Shown piece after piece: positions 21,701 through 34,211 of a stretch of 64,000 nt of DNA. Numbering within the stretch: position 1 is the first letter of the stretch; each line of letters opens with the position of its first letter. Position numbers and translations under genes: made by a program. The DNA comes from Dactylorhiza incarnata. Lineage: Eukaryota > Streptophyta > Magnoliopsida > Asparagales > Orchidaceae. Location: assembly GCA_033032865.1 (NCBI GenBank), contig JAWHQI010000612.1, positions 185,001 to 249,000 on the forward strand, written 5' to 3'. Under the pieces are notes generated by a model. The model ran no database searches and was not told the DNA's origin. It was given only the letters and a program-made list of their open reading frames with translations.

Positions 21701-24176
21701 AAAGAGAAGGTAATCCTGTAACGAATTTTTCTTCCAGAATGGAGCATTGGAATCAGGTCGTTTAAGTACTTGGGTGAGGAAAACATCCTTGTACCAACGG
21801 AAGTCAGAGAGAGTTGGACATCGGATATTAGTAAGGAAGATTTTGGAGGAAGTTAATTCTTCCCGAGGATTGCCAATTAAATGCATTGCAATAGTGATAA
21901 TGAGATAATCACAGGTGTCAGATTCGGTTTTGATGACGTCGTGTTCATCTTCAGTATCTATAGTATGTTGTAAAATGTTATGTTTATCTTCAAGGGTGAG
22001 AGAATTATCCCACCAATATTTGAGCTGGCCAGTAACTAAGATACTAGCAGTTTCTTTTTCTTGACAGTGTTTGATTTTGTATGTCATTTTGGCCATACCC
22101 ATCTCTTGAAGGGTATTTAATATCTCATATTCGCTTTTGCCATCGATATTCCATTCATAGATGGAACCACCGTCATAATGTTTGGCATGGAATTTAGCGC
22201 GTTCTTCGTATTGAATATCGGGCGGTGTTGGTCGGGGATAGTAGTTTCTGGTATCGGTATTGATCCAGCGTGGGTTAGAGCGGCGAAAAGTGGATTTGTG
22301 ATGTCGTCGTTGGATTTTATTGAGATTTGGAGGGGTGTCGCTTTGGAGATCTTGTTCGATGTCACTTAGGATATTTAATAAAGGATTGTCAGAGTCACTG
22401 TGTGGTGTGGATGAATCGTCATCAGTTGGACGATCAATGGTGTTTAACTTAGAAGAACTAGGGAAATTTTGATTGAGGTTTGTAAGGGTTTGGTTTAATT
22501 TCTGAAGTAGTGAGTCATTTCCAAAAGTAAGATTTTGTTCGTGGGATAGAGGGAGGCTATGAGGTTGAAAGTAAGGGGCAGACTGACTGGATGGAATTTT
22601 AGAGAGGTTGGGTGTTACGTGAGTTTGTACTGGTTTGGGGTCAACATGTAAGGATGCGATCTGGGTTGAAATAGTGTGAAGAAGTTGATTGGAATAATTG
22701 TTTTGTTGATAAACTTTTCTGATATCTTCTATAGTAATAGGAGTGGAATCTTCACCTTCGCGGCCTTTTTTGAAAGGAGTGACGATGATATCATGTCCAT
22801 CGGGTGTAGACAGTTGTAGTGTTTGTAGAGGGAGTGTAATAGTAGTAATAGTAGTGTTATTAAGATGCCGCCATTTGGTATGTAAGGAGGTTTGAACATT
22901 AATAACGGATTGTGTGAAAGGTGAAGAAATAGCGTGCATTTGCAGATAATTTTCTAACCAGACTTCAAAATTGAATTCTAATTGATAGCGAATAATATCG
23001 AATTTCCATTGTCTGTAAAGTATTTGTTTGGTGTAATTGTCAAAGGATTCAAACCAAGAGTAATAAGAGGAGTCTTGTTGGAATTCACTTAATAATTCAT
23101 CAAATTGAGGATTAAATGGTTTTAAGAGTGTGATGACGTTAACACCATGAATACGCATGTGCATAGAGGTTGGAGAATAAGTTGTATTAGAGGGCGGTAC
23201 AACTTCTGGCAATGGAGATGTGTAATTGACATGGATTGCTGGAGTGTGGGGTGACGGTAGATCGGGTATTTCGGGTTGAGAGGTAGACTCATATTGAGAA
23301 GTAGAAAATCGAGAGGGAAGATAATGAGGTTGGTGTGATAGTGAAGTGCGTTCTGTAAAGGAATTGAATCGGATTAGAACAGTGCTATCTATTTCTTCAA
23401 TGACATCTGTTATTTCTGTTTGTTCAAGATTTTGTGGTTTTGGGGGGCAATCAATTTTAAAATGATCGGGAATTGTAATTTCATGCCATTTTAATCGTTT
23501 AGGTAAAAAGGTTTTGGAGAAGGGGGCATCGATTTGCAATAAAACTGTTTCATCCGAAAAATTCGTTCCAAGTTTAAGTTTGGGGTTAAACAGGAACTCA
23601 TGAGTTTGAAATAAATGTGATATATGATTGCAAATTGCTCCGCTAATTTTTCAAATTCATTTCCTTGCAATGAATGTCGAGAATTAGTGAATTTAATATT
23701 AAAGGATCAGTAAGGGAAACGGTGAAGTTGGGAATACTATTGAAATAAATAGGACCATTACATATATTGGTTTGAATCATGGCAAGAATAGAAGATTTAT
23801 ATTTAGATAGGCGTTTGTCACGTAGTGCCATATAGATAGGAATATTGACACCAATATGAACTAATGGTTTAACTGCTACTTGTATCATACCGAAGTGGAT
23901 ATAGCGAAAACCACGGTCAGAATATTTTTGGAGTGCTATGTGTGATAATAAAGGTGTAGACTGAAATTGTTGTTGAATATTAAAAGTTTCTTCATGAGTT
24001 TTTACAGAAAAAGCGGTTTTGAAATCAAAGGTACCAATTTTGTAAATATTATCAATATGTTCAGTAGGAATAGACCAGTTTAGAAAATCTGTATGAATAA
24101 TATCTTCTTGACTAAGAACAGTGCGTGTAGAAGAAGTTGAAGAACCAGATAAAAAACGTCGAACAAGACTTGCCAT
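18640..24176 (-). pseudogene. Viral ORF1 polyprotein, copy 1 (movement, coat, protease, RT, RNase H)
   Basis: The most complete viral copy. The ATG at 24176 opens a 30K-type movement protein (DFKTAFSV, YIHFGMIQVAVKPLVHIG, GPIYFNSIPNFTVSL). Then follow a long linker, coat protein (NIRCPTLSDFRWYKD), CCHC knuckle (CFKCGQKGHIAAKC), protease (MMDSGADQSC), RT (YIDDVLIFS) and RNase H (VETDAS), ending at a TAA at 18640. Single-base lesions relative to the other copies break the frame at about 23660 and 23590 (movement-coat linker), about 21715 (coat) and about 19228 (RT-RNase H). One polyprotein ORF plus ORF2 in a genome of about 7.6 kb fits florendovirus-like Caulimoviridae. As it stands it cannot make the full polyprotein. 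Confidence 0.92.
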
Positions 24177-24299
24177 TTATAATGGTATGTAGATCGAAAT
24201 TAAGTCTTTTAAGCAAAGGGACTATCTGCCGAGAACACCCATCGCGGGCTTACCAACGGACTTACGGATTGGCCAACTTATGCTTTGAAGAAGTAACCT

Positions 24300-24312
24300 G
24301 GCTCTGATACCA
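24300..24312 (-). other. tRNA-Met primer binding site of the pararetrovirus
   Basis: TGGTATCAGAGCC on the minus strand, complementary to the 3' end of plant initiator tRNA-Met and diagnostic for Caulimoviridae. It lies 124 bp upstream of the ORF1 ATG at 24176 and marks the start of copy 1 and the end of copy 2. The matching site is deleted at 41107. Confidence 0.92.
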
Positions 24313-24524
24313 AAATAGAAGCTAGCCCAGGATATTATTAAAATAAAGAAAATAAATTACAAGAAAGAAAATAAATTACAAGAACTGAAAGTAAGAACAA
24401 GAAAGAAAGAAAATTTACAATAGCTCTGAAAGGCCTTCTATCCCCTTCTTCCTCTGCTCGTTCCCCCTTTCTCAAGGTGAGTGGCCTTCTTATTTATAAG
24501 CAAACGGTGGAGTGGAGATGCCTT

Positions 24525-24875
24525 TAGTGCTGGCAGGCATCTTGAATAGTCGAGATACTTGAGTGCTGGCATGCATCTTGAATAGTGGAGATGCTTTTAC
24601 TTTGAGCGGCGTGGCTGGCATGAATAAGTGTTGAGTGCTGGCAAGCATCTTGAATAGTGGAAATGCTTTTACTTTGAGCGGCGTGGCTTGGCAGGTGTTG
24701 AGTGCTGGCAAGCATCTTGAATAGTGGAGATGCTTTTACTTTGAGCGGCGTGGCTTGGCAGGTGTTGAGTGCTGACAAGCATCTTGAATAGTGGAGATGC
24801 ATTTACTTTGAGCGGTGTGGCTGGCAGGAATAATTGTTGAGTGCTGGCAAGCATCTTGAATAGTGGAGAATTGAA
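24525..24875. repeat. 67-72-bp tandem repeats, intergenic region 2
   Basis: The unit contains GAGTGCTGGCAAGCATCTTG, then AATAGTGGAGATGC, and a GGCGTGGCTGGCAGG block. Units start at about 24561, 24633 and 24700, with others less regular. They sit just upstream of the TATA box. Copy number differs between intergenic regions 1, 2 and 3. Confidence 0.9.
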
Positions 24876-24913
24876 TGGTTGTTCTGTACGGCTCCCTGAG
24901 GCTCAATACGGAA

Positions 24914-25230
24914 TCGGATTTTGAGCAAATCCGCAGCTATAAACGGATTTGATATGTCTTTACCGGTTACCGTTTGAACTGGGCTAGATGAATCAGATTT
25001 TGAGCAAATCCGCAGCTATAAACGGATTTGATATGCCTTTACCGGTTACCGTTTGAACTGGGCTAGATGAATCGGATTTTGAGCAAATCCGCAGCTATAA
25101 ACGGATTTGATATGCATTTACCGGTTACCGTTTGAACCGGGCTAGATGAATCGGATTTTGAGCAAATCCGCAGCTATAAAAGGATTTGATATGCCTTTAC
25201 TGGTTACCGTTTGAACCGGGCTAGTCCATA
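24914..25230. repeat. 79-bp tandem repeats, intergenic region 2 (4 units)
   Basis: Same unit as at 17101-17490, four copies starting about 24914, 24993, 25072 and 25151. Confidence 0.92.
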
Positions 25231-25269
25231 GATTTGAATCTGCTCTATAGAAAGCGTTGTGAGTCTGGT

Positions 25270-26526
25270 TTAGGAATCAAAAGAATCTAGACTTTCGTCA
25301 TATGGGACTTGGGCAAAGAGGCCACCGAAAGGATCTGGTGTTGGTGTTGATGTAGAAGTAGATGTGGTTGGGGAATGTTGACGGTATTGTTGTTGCATTT
25401 TTTTGAATTTTTGAAATTGCAGGAAGGTTTGAAGATCATCTTCCTCATCCGTAGATGGGAGGAGAAGCGGTGATTTGGGAGGTGGAGTTCGTGGTAGTAG
25501 GATAGTTGGGGATGGAACAGGTGGGGTTGTAAGGACGGGAGTCAAAGTGCTGGTGGTGACAAAATGTAGGATAACCTTGTCTGAAGCAAGGTCATTATTG
25601 AATTTAGGCCACCACTTGACTTTGAAGACTCGTATGAGAGAGAATGGAAAATCTTCTGGATGAATTTTTGTAATGGCGAAGCTCCAGCAAAAGATCCAAG
25701 GGATTTTGAAGGAGCGGTGGAATTGGAGGGATTTTTTGAATTTAGGGCTGGTGTACTTGGCGCACCAAGTCTGGTAGCTATGGGTGAGTGACAGCGGTAG
25801 GATTTGGGGAGAGGCACCATATTTTCTCCACCAGTCATAAAACAAGGTGGGTAGAGTAGTCGGGCAGGTATTGTGGAATACCATGAACCATGAATGAGTG
25901 AATGGTCGAAAAAGGAATGTGCGAAACCAAGCAAGTTGGTAGTCGTGGTAGTTGTATGCAGGTGGGTTGAATGAGACTGAAAATGGGTGTGCAGTCCATG
26001 GATTGGACCATGAGGATGAGTCAATGACGTTTTGGATGACACATTTAGAAAATGAGATCTGGGAAGGGTTGGTTTTGTCATTGGTATGAGTGATGGTGGA
26101 GGAATGGGTGTCGATGAGAATGAGTTCATAGAAGCGTTGGGTCTTGAGTGGGTCATCGAGCCAAAATGAGTTTGGGGGAAATGTTTTACTGGCGTGTTTT
26201 TGGAGTGCGTCATAGGGTGGTGTTTGAGTAAAGTGGGTCAGATGAATATGCTCGGTGGTAGGTTGGGATATGTAAGCGGGATCTGATTGGGCGTAATTGG
26301 TGGTGAGTGGGATGGTCGTAGTTGGTAGTGCTTTGGTATGAGTAATTACATCTGAGTATGTCAATGGGGTGAATTTATTTTGAGTTGGAACCGGAGGAAG
26401 TGTTTTTAGTGCATAATCTTGTGGTGTTTGAGTCTTCTGCGGAGCGGACTGTGGTGACTTGCTCATTTCCTTGTAAGAATTCACGAGTGAGGAAATCAGG
26501 AAGAGAGTTGTCAGAGCCTTTGACAT
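25270..26526 (-). CDS. Viral ORF2 protein, copy 2 (intact, 418 aa)
   Basis: Fully open from the ATG at 26526 to the stop at 25270, with the same length and domain layout as copy 1. Differences are scattered substitutions (for example TLFYDWW versus TWFYDWW, and TDEEDDLQTFLQ versus SDKEDDLQSFLQ). The start overlaps the ORF1 end at 26375 by about 150 bp. It is preserved although ORF1 of this copy has several stops and a 9-kb insertion. Function unknown. Confidence 0.8.
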   Translation of the reverse strand: MSKALTTLFLISSLVNSYKEMSKSPQSAPQKTQTPQDYALKTLPPVPTQNKFTPLTYSDVITHTKALPTTTIPLTTNYAQSDPAYISQPTTEHIHLTHFTQTPPYDALQKHASKTFPPNSFWLDDPLKTQRFYELILIDTHSSTITHTNDKTNPSQISFSKCVIQNVIDSSSWSNPWTAHPFSVSFNPPAYNYHDYQLAWFRTFLFRPFTHSWFMVFHNTCPTTLPTLFYDWWRKYGASPQILPLSLTHSYQTWCAKYTSPKFKKSLQFHRSFKIPWIFCWSFAITKIHPEDFPFSLIRVFKVKWWPKFNNDLASDKVILHFVTTSTLTPVLTTPPVPSPTILLPRTPPPKSPLLLPSTDEEDDLQTFLQFQKFKKMQQQYRQHSPTTSTSTSTPTPDPFGGLFAQVPYDESLDSFDS

Positions 26527-28561
26527 ATTCAATATCAAAATCAAAAGCAGATAAAAGTGCTTGTCATCGGGCAAAAATTTGTTTGGAAACCAGATTTTGG
26601 ACATCATTTTGTAAAATAAATTTTGCAGACTGACAATCAATACGTAAAAGGAATCTTTTATTAATTAAATCATCTTGGAATTTTAAAATACATTTGACAA
26701 TACTAAGTATTTCTTTTTTGATAGTATAATAATTTTTTTGAGGTACGAGCCACATACCAGAATGGTAGCGGACTAAATGTTCTGTGGTGGATTGTGGAAG
26801 ACGTTGTTTGAGAATGCCGTCATAACCAATGTTAGAGGCATCTGTTTCAACTATCATGAATGCATGGGGGTGAGGTAAGCAGAGACAGGGAAGTGATTGG
26901 ACTTTTGTTTTAATGGTGTGGATAATATCGGTGTGTTGGGAAGTCCATGGAAGTGGATTCTTTTGGAGGCGTTGGTATAATGGAGCACAGAGTTGGCGTA
27001 GATTGGGAACGAAATCGGAAATATAATTGAGACAACCAAGGAATCTTTGAAGTTGTGTTTTATCTTTAATGATATCAGGAAATTTAGATGTAAATTCAAG
27101 ACTACGTTGAATAGGAATTATGGTATTTCTGTGAATATGATGTCCGAGAAAACGGATTTGGGTTTGGAATAATTTCATTTTTGGGAAAGAAATGACTAAG
27201 CCATTCTTTTTTATAATATATAAAAAGGTTTTGAGATGTTTAGTATGTTGGTCGATTGAATCGGAAAAGATAAGAACATCATCAATATAAACAATAGAAA
27301 AGGTTAAATAAGGGTTAAGGATATCATTCATAATATGTTGGAATTCAGAAGGAGCATTCTTTAAACCGAAAGGCATAACGTTCCATTCGTAGTGTCCAAA
27401 AGGGACTGTGAAAGCTGTTTTGTATCGATCTTTGAGATCGATTTGAATCTGCCAAAAACCAGATTTCATGTCGAATTTTGAAAAGATTTTTGCATTACTA
27501 AGTCGTTTGAGTAAATCACGTTTGTTAGGAATATGGTAGCGAATCCATTGTAATACTTTGTTTAGTGGTTTATAATCAATGACGAGGCGTGGATTGCCAC
27601 GTTCGATTTCTGCATTTTTCATGACATAAAATGCAGCACCACTCCAAGGGGAGTGGGAAGGTCGAATTAAATTTTTGTCTAATAGGGTTTGGATTTCAGT
27701 TTTACAAACTTCGAGGAGTTCGTGATTCATTTGGATTGGTCGTGCTTTAGTTGGAATATTTCGTTCGGAAAAGATTGTTTCATATGGAAGTTGTATAATA
27801 TGTTTTTGCGGTCCCAGAAAGCATTGGGCAATTCCGCACAAACTTCTGTTTTGAATGATTCTTCTAACTGATGAATTTGCGATTTGGTGGTTGGTGAGTG
27901 TAATTGATTATCAATGTAGGCATGGGATAGATCATCCTGTAAATAAAGAATTTTGCTTTGCTTCTGTTGGATAAGATTAATATGTTGAAAAATCGAATGC
28001 TGTTGTAGAAGATTAAGTTGTTTTTGTCGAACAGGGTGGATAAATTTAAAAAGGACAGTTTGGCCCATAATGTTAGTACTAATACCGTTAGTGGAAACTT
28101 GGAAAGGATAGATTTGTGTGAGAAAAGGAGTGCCAAGGATTATGTCAGTGTTTAAATTATTATTGATAATGAATTGATGTTTAAAGCAAAATGGTCCGTT
28201 ACAAATTGAAGCTTGGGTGAGTTTGCCATTAATTTGTAAAGGTGAATTGTTTGCAGCAATTAAAACTTCATTTGTATGTTCATAGTATTTGGTTGGTATA
28301 AGACCGTCACGGATGCAGCTCTGGTCTGCACCGCTGTCCATCATGGCAACGAATGTCTGTGTAAAATTATGAACAGATATGGTAATGTGTATTAACCATT
28401 TTTGGAATTGAATGCGATCTATGGTGGAAAGAAAAGAGGCATCTGTGGGTGGGGTGTGAGAAATAGAGATTGGAGGAAGAGGGGGTGCAGGAGGTTGAGG
28501 TTCGGTTGGTAGTGGGGAGAGTAAGCTTTGGAGTAATGAGAATTATGTTTCATGAGCAAGA
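26375..28561 (-). pseudogene. Viral ORF1 copy 2, 3' half (protease, RT, RNase H)
   Basis: Contains protease (MMDSGADQSC), RT (YIDDVLIFS) and RNase H (VETDAS and SLPDFLTREF). A missing T in the T-run near 27810 shifts the frame between the protease linker and RT. A TGG-to-TGA change at about 26566 stops RNase H. The half is cut at 28566 by the Tekay element; the other half resumes at 37636. Confidence 0.9.
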
Positions 28562-28566
28562 TGTTT

Positions 28567-30669
28567 TGTAACACCCCCATTCGCTCGGGAGCATATAGCA
28601 GAAGGTCCGGCCGGGGCCCCACGCCATATACTTCAAAACAAACGGGAACGTCACTTAATTGAATAACAACGACACTAAACCACGAAGCCTAACTCAGAGC
28701 ATTCTAAGCGGAAGTAAAAAGAGAGACAGAAATATAAACCACAAGACCCGAACCCGGGTATGTCCACTTCTATTAAACTTGGAATAAAATGTTTTACAAC
28801 AACTATTTAGAGGCGCGGCGGCATTACAGTTTACCAACATCGGCGCGCAGGACGGCCATACATGAAAACAGAAGGAAGGACAAAAGGCCTTCAAGGGCCG
28901 CAGCAGCGCAGGGGCTTCAGCCCGCCAAGTTCCCGTTCGGTCCACCTCCTGTACAACAAGCCCACCAAAGACGGTGGCAAAACAGGGCAACGGTCAGCTA
29001 AAGCTGACCAAATATAACGACCCCACCCCTTCGAGGGGGTGGCAGTTCTAACCGTCCCTGCAAAACAGTCTCAACAGCATATATATATAAGTGCGACTAG
29101 CAAAGCCCACAACATTTCATACATATGCAACAACACAAACATCGGAATGGCCTCCACGTCTCGTGCACTCAGGCACTCTTTGGTGTACTACCCCTTCCAC
29201 CACCATCCACTCTTGATGGTTTTGCCCTTCGAGGCTAAAGTCGGCGGCCCGAATACCAGGGTCCTCCGTGCTTTAATTGTGAACTTACGCAGTCCGAAGA
29301 CTCTTCCTCGTTGCCTCTCGACATGCTATCCGAGGCTTACTAATCAGGTGCTGCAATGGTTCGGGTGCAGGTTCGCCAAATGCCCATTGTTCACACACTC
29401 GTTGTACAACACGAAATGCGGGTATGACATCCCCTCAGCCCAGGTATTCTCAATTAGCCGGCTCCACGGGCCGCTAAGTCATCCACCAGGACACCCTTAC
29501 AGGTCGGGCACGTCGACCTCAGGTCCCCTCAACAGGTGGGCACAACAAACATCACCAGACCCATGTATGGGAGCTGTCGCCCAGGCGACAATCACTGTCG
29601 CCAGCGACAGTGCACAAACCCTAATTTGGCTTCTAGCTGTGGATGCTTCCCGGGGCACACCCCCAGGCATTGCTGCACATGCAGTAGCACTCCCTAGCCT
29701 CAGAACACCCAAATTCATCAGAATCCAATTCTGGGGAGCTGTCGCCCAGGCGACAGTCACTGTCGCGCCGGCGACAGCTAGACAGAACTCCATTTCTGCC
29801 TTTTAACTCCGGGTGCTCCCCGGGGCACACCCCCGGGCGTTGCTGCGCATGCAGTAGCACTCTCTAGTCCTACGTAGCAGGATAACAACACGGGGTTTTC
29901 CTCGAGCACGCACAATACCACAAGGCATCACCAATCCGGACGAACCGTCACGGATGGGCTTCACACAGCGCGCCTACGTCCGTATTTCGCACGGACTCTA
30001 TATGTATGCAAACTTGGACGGGGATAACACGAATCGACCCGTCGGAGACCACGACCTCACCCTTTTGGGTAGGGGCCTCAACGATGCAAGGGAATGGACT
30101 AAGGCATGTCCAAAAGATGGTAGAAAAGTTTGTTACCCTTAAACGCCGCTTTGAGACCATGACTTGACGTTCCACACGGATGGAAAGGAGCGCCTTGCCC
30201 TCCTCTACGCGTAGGCACCAACTTTGAAGGGATTGGATGAGTGTAGCTCCTCCAAACCCAAGCTCCAAGCTAGGGTTTTCTATTCACCTTCTTCTCCAAG
30301 CTCCTCTCTCTCTCTCTCTTAAGAACCCTTAAGAAAAATAATGAAAAGAGAGGGATTTTCGGCCTTGTATGCTGCCACCAAGCCTCCCAAGCCAAAACAA
30401 GCCACCAAAGTCAAAGTGCAATCAATGCCCTTGATTTTGGCCACAAAGTCCAAAATTGAGCTGTCGCCCGGCGACAGCCACTGTCGCCCTGGCGACAGCC
30501 ACTGTCGCCCTGGTGACAGCGACAATGAACCGACATTGACTAGTCAACGTCGTCCGACAGCTCACGGCAGAACCTTCTCAACAGAACGCTATCGCCCGGG
30601 CGACAGCCACTGTCGCCGGCGACAGCTCTGGATTCCAGATTTCTGAATTTTCAGATTTGGGGTCTTACA
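28567..30669 (-). mobile_element. 3' LTR of Tekay-type element
   Basis: 2103 bp, nearly identical to 35568-37635 with a few dozen visible differences. The main length change is extra CTGTCGCC-GGCGACAG units near 30470-30520. It also contains a CT microsatellite at about 30303-30318. A 200+ codon frame at 29039-29806 lies wholly inside the LTR and is not considered coding. Confidence 0.93.
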
Positions 30670-30683
30670 ACCCTCCCCTCCTT
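30670..30683 (-). other. Polypurine tract of Tekay-type element
   Basis: AAGGAGGGGAGGGT on minus, directly before the 3' LTR TGTAAG. It primes plus-strand DNA synthesis. Confidence 0.85.
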
Positions 30684-30774
30684 ATAAAAATTTCGTCCCG
30701 AAATTTGTTAAAGCACGCATATATATACATATCAAAACAGTCTTTACATACAGGGGGCAAAGAAGAGATAAGCG

Positions 30775-33700
30775 TCACTGAAACAGCTCGGGGAACTCCT
30801 CCAACATGGTCTGCTCACGTTCCCATGAGAGCTCCTCGCGACCGCAGTTGTCCCAACGGACCTTTACCATACGGATCGCCCTGTTCCGCAGCTGACGCAC
30901 CTCAGCATCCTCGATGCTAATGGGCCTGACCGCCGTCTTAAGCCCACTATCCACGGGAACCTGATCCACCGCGACCACCTGCGTAGGCTCTTGCACTGCC
31001 TTCCGCAATACGGAGATGTGGAATACATCGTGTAGCCCGCTCAGTTCCGCTGATAGCGCAAGCCTATAAGCCGCCTCGCCGACGCGCTCGATGATCTCAA
31101 ACGGTCCAAGGTATCTCGGACTCAGCTTTTTCAAGCACTGAATCCTGGACACGCCCTTGAATGGCCTGATCTTCAAGTAAACCCAATCGCCAACGGCGAA
31201 CTCGACGTCGCGGTGCTTCGCATTATAGTACTTTGCCTGCCTATCCTGCGCAACCAAAAGCCTCTCCCGGATCAAACGTACCGTCGAAGTCGCCTCTTCG
31301 ACGTCTTTCCTCTTGAAGAGCTTCGTCTCGCCCGTTTCCGCCCAAGCTAAGGGAGTGCGGCACTTCCTGCCATAGAGGGCCTCGAAAGGCGTCATCTGAA
31401 TACTCGCCTGATAGTTGTTGTTGTACGCGAACTCCACAAGGAAGAGGTGATCTTCCCACCCCTTTCCAAAATCCAGGACGCACATCCGAAGCATGTCTTC
31501 CATCGTCCTGTTGGTACGCTCAGTTTGGCCATCCGTCTGAGGATGAAAGGTCGTGCTAAACTGCAGCTTCGTACCCAAAAGGCGGTTGACTAGCCTCCAG
31601 TCGCTCGAAGTAAAGCGTCCATCACGATCACTGACGATGCTACGGGGCACACCGTGCAGTCGCACTATAGTATCAACATATAACTTTGCCAATTTCTCTA
31701 CCGAGTCATCCCTCCGGTTGGGGATAAAGTGCGCCACCTTCGTCAGCCGGTCTGCAACTACCCAGATGACATCGTTCCCGCGCTGCGATCTTGGCAGCCC
31801 ATGCACGAAATCCATGGAAATGTCATCAAACTTCCACTCCGGAACAGGCAATGACTACAAAAAGCCACCGGGCTTCTGACATTCCGCCTTCACTAGCGCA
31901 CAAGTGTGGCACTTGGCCACGTAGTGAGCGATGTCCCTCTTCATACCTGGCCACCAGAAAAGGACTTTCATGTCCTTATACATCTTCGTGCTCCCCGGAT
32001 GAACTGAATACCTGGTACAATGCGCTTCGTACATCAACTCATCACGCGGCTCACCCGCCCTGGGGACGCACAAACGGTCGCCTCTCCACAGCAATCCGTC
32101 TCGAATCTGAAACTGGGCATCCGACCCACCACCGGCATCCTCCGCGTAGCGCTTCAAACTCGGATCGAGTTCAAAAGCCTGGCGGACTCTCTCAGCGAGG
32201 TCGTACTGCACCTCAAACCAACTCAAACAGGCACCGGCACTGCACCTCTTCTCTACGCAAGAAATATCCAAGGCTTCTAGGTCACGTATCAGGTGCTCAT
32301 CATGCATCTGAATCCAGTTGGCCTGCGCTGGAGCCCTGCGACTGAGTGCATCCGCAACAACATTCCCCTTCCCGGGAGTGTAGTGGATCTCGAAGGTGAA
32401 GTCCCCCAGGAACTCCATCCACCTCTGCTGCCGCATATTCAGCCCTTTCTGCGTCAGAAGGTACTTCAGGCTCTTATGGTCCGTGAAGATATCGATCTTC
32501 AAGCCATACACATAATGCCGCCATAGCTTCAGGGCAAATATCACGGCCGCCAACTCCAAGTCGTGGACCGGATAATTCCGCTCGTGCACCTTCAGCTGGC
32601 GAGAGCCATACGCTATAACCTTGCCATGCTGCTGCAGAACGCAGCCAAGGCCGCTCCCAGAAGCGTCAGTGTAGATCTCGTAGCCCTCCGTGCCGCAAGG
32701 CAAACATAAGATCGGAGCCGTCGTAAGCCGCCGCTTCAACTCCTCGAAAGCCTGCGCACACGCGGGCGTCCAAATGAACTCCTGCATCTTCCGTGTCAGC
32801 GTCGTAAGAGGCAGCGCGATCCGGGAGAAGTTCTCCACGAAGCGCCTGTAATAACCGGCCAGCCCGAGAAAGCTACGGACCTCCGCTACAGAAGAAAGGA
32901 CAGGCCACTCCCTGATGGCCGAAACCTTCACCGGATCTACCGCCACACCCGAACCACTAACCACATGGCCCAAGAACGCCACGGAAGGAAGCCAGAACTC
33001 GCACTTCGAGAACTTGGCATACAACTGGTTCCTCCTCAGAACCTCCAAAACTACTCGCAGGTGATCACCGTGCTCCTCCTCGGACTGAGAGTAGACTAGT
33101 ATATCATCCAGGAAGACGACCACAAACCGGTCGAGGTACTCTCGGAAAGTCCGGTGCATCAAGTCCATAAACACCGAAGGCGCATTAGACAGCCCAAACG
33201 GCATCACGGTGAACTCATACTGCCCGTACCTGGTACTGAAGGCAGTCTTCGGAATATCGCACTCCTTGATCCGCACCTGATAATAGCCGGACTTCAAGTC
33301 CAGCTTCGAGTATACTGTCGAACCAATGAGCTGGTCGAACAAATCATCTATCCTCGGAAGAGGATACTTGTTCTTCTCCGTCAGCTTGTTCAGCTCTCGG
33401 TAGTTGATGCAAAGCCGCGGGCTACCATCCTTCTTTTTGACAAAGAGGACCGGTGCACTCCAAGGTGAGGAACTCGGACGAACGTAGCCCTGCTCAAGCA
33501 ACTCCTGCAACTGCAGCTTCAACTCCGCCAACTCTTTCAGAGCCATACGATACGGCGAGCGGGCCACAGGCTTAGCGCCTGGCACCAACTCAATCGTGAA
33601 ATCTATCTCCCTCTGCGGGGGAGCACCGGGGAGCTCGCTCGGGAACACATTGGGGAACTCTGCTACTACTGGAACATCCGCTAGGCTGGGCTTCGGCGTT

Positions 33701-34164
33701 GAAGCCTCCACAAGAGCAAAGAATAACTCTGCTCCCTGTCGCACTGCCTTGGACACCTGGAGAGCAGACATCAGCATCTTGCTCGATCCACGCATGCCCG
33801 CAAAGACCGTCTCACGATCGGCACCTTGCCCAAACCTCACCTCCTTGGTGGTGCAATCGATGCACGCACGCTGTTCCGACAGCCAGTCCATACCGAAGAT
33901 AACATCGAACTCAACCAGGGGGAGTAACGATGCCTTCAGGTCATACTCCCGACTATCAACTAGAACCTTTACGCAGCAACTCCTCTCCACACGCATCGAA
34001 TATCCATTCGGCAGTAGGACCTCCAGTCCATCTGCAGAAGCAATCGACGGCGCACCAATACGTTGGACGAAGTCCGACGATAAGAAGGAGTGCGAAGCTC
34101 CAGTATCGAAAAGCGCTCTCGCAGGAACGCCTAAGACATTCACATAGTCTATGCCGCCAAACAT
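30775..34164 (-). pseudogene. Tekay-type pol: protease, RT, RNase H, integrase (one stop codon)
   Basis: One frame of about 1129 codons interrupted only by a TAG at 31855-31857 (probably from CAG), just before SLPVPEW in the spacer between the integrase zinc-binding region and core. Domains: protease FDTGASHSF near the N-terminus, RT with [11 protein letters not shown], RNase H with [14 protein letters not shown], integrase zinc-binding HPGSTKMY and CHTCALVK, core DRDGRFTS and FHPQTDGQTERTNR, then a C-terminal chromo-like region (VRWDNCGREELSWE). The ATG at 34164 may not be used: in-frame sequence from gag ([10 protein letters not shown]) suggests a joined gag-pol, possibly via a short intron at about 34222-34149. 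Otherwise nearly intact. Confidence 0.9.
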
Positions 34165-34211
34165 GTTAGCATGAACATTAAAACAGGTATATAAACAGTA
34201 AAGACTGTATT

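Larger units (their letters stand above)
24313..25269 (-). promoter_or_regulatory. Viral intergenic region 2 (promoter, quasi-LTR)
   Basis: Links copy 2 ORF2 to copy 1 ORF1. In viral sense it has four 79-bp repeats (25230-24914), five or six 67-72-bp repeats (24875-24525), a TATAAATA box at 24491-24498, a pyrimidine-rich leader of about 180 bp, and the primer site. A full-length RNA of copy 1 could start here and terminate in the equivalent region at 16734-17534, as described for tandem endogenous pararetroviruses. The promoter call rests on position and the TATA box. Confidence 0.75.

Noticed and set aside
29039..29806. 255-codon plus-strand frame, repeated at 36040-36813
   Set aside because: It lies within both Tekay-type LTRs, antisense to the element, and has no recognisable domain.
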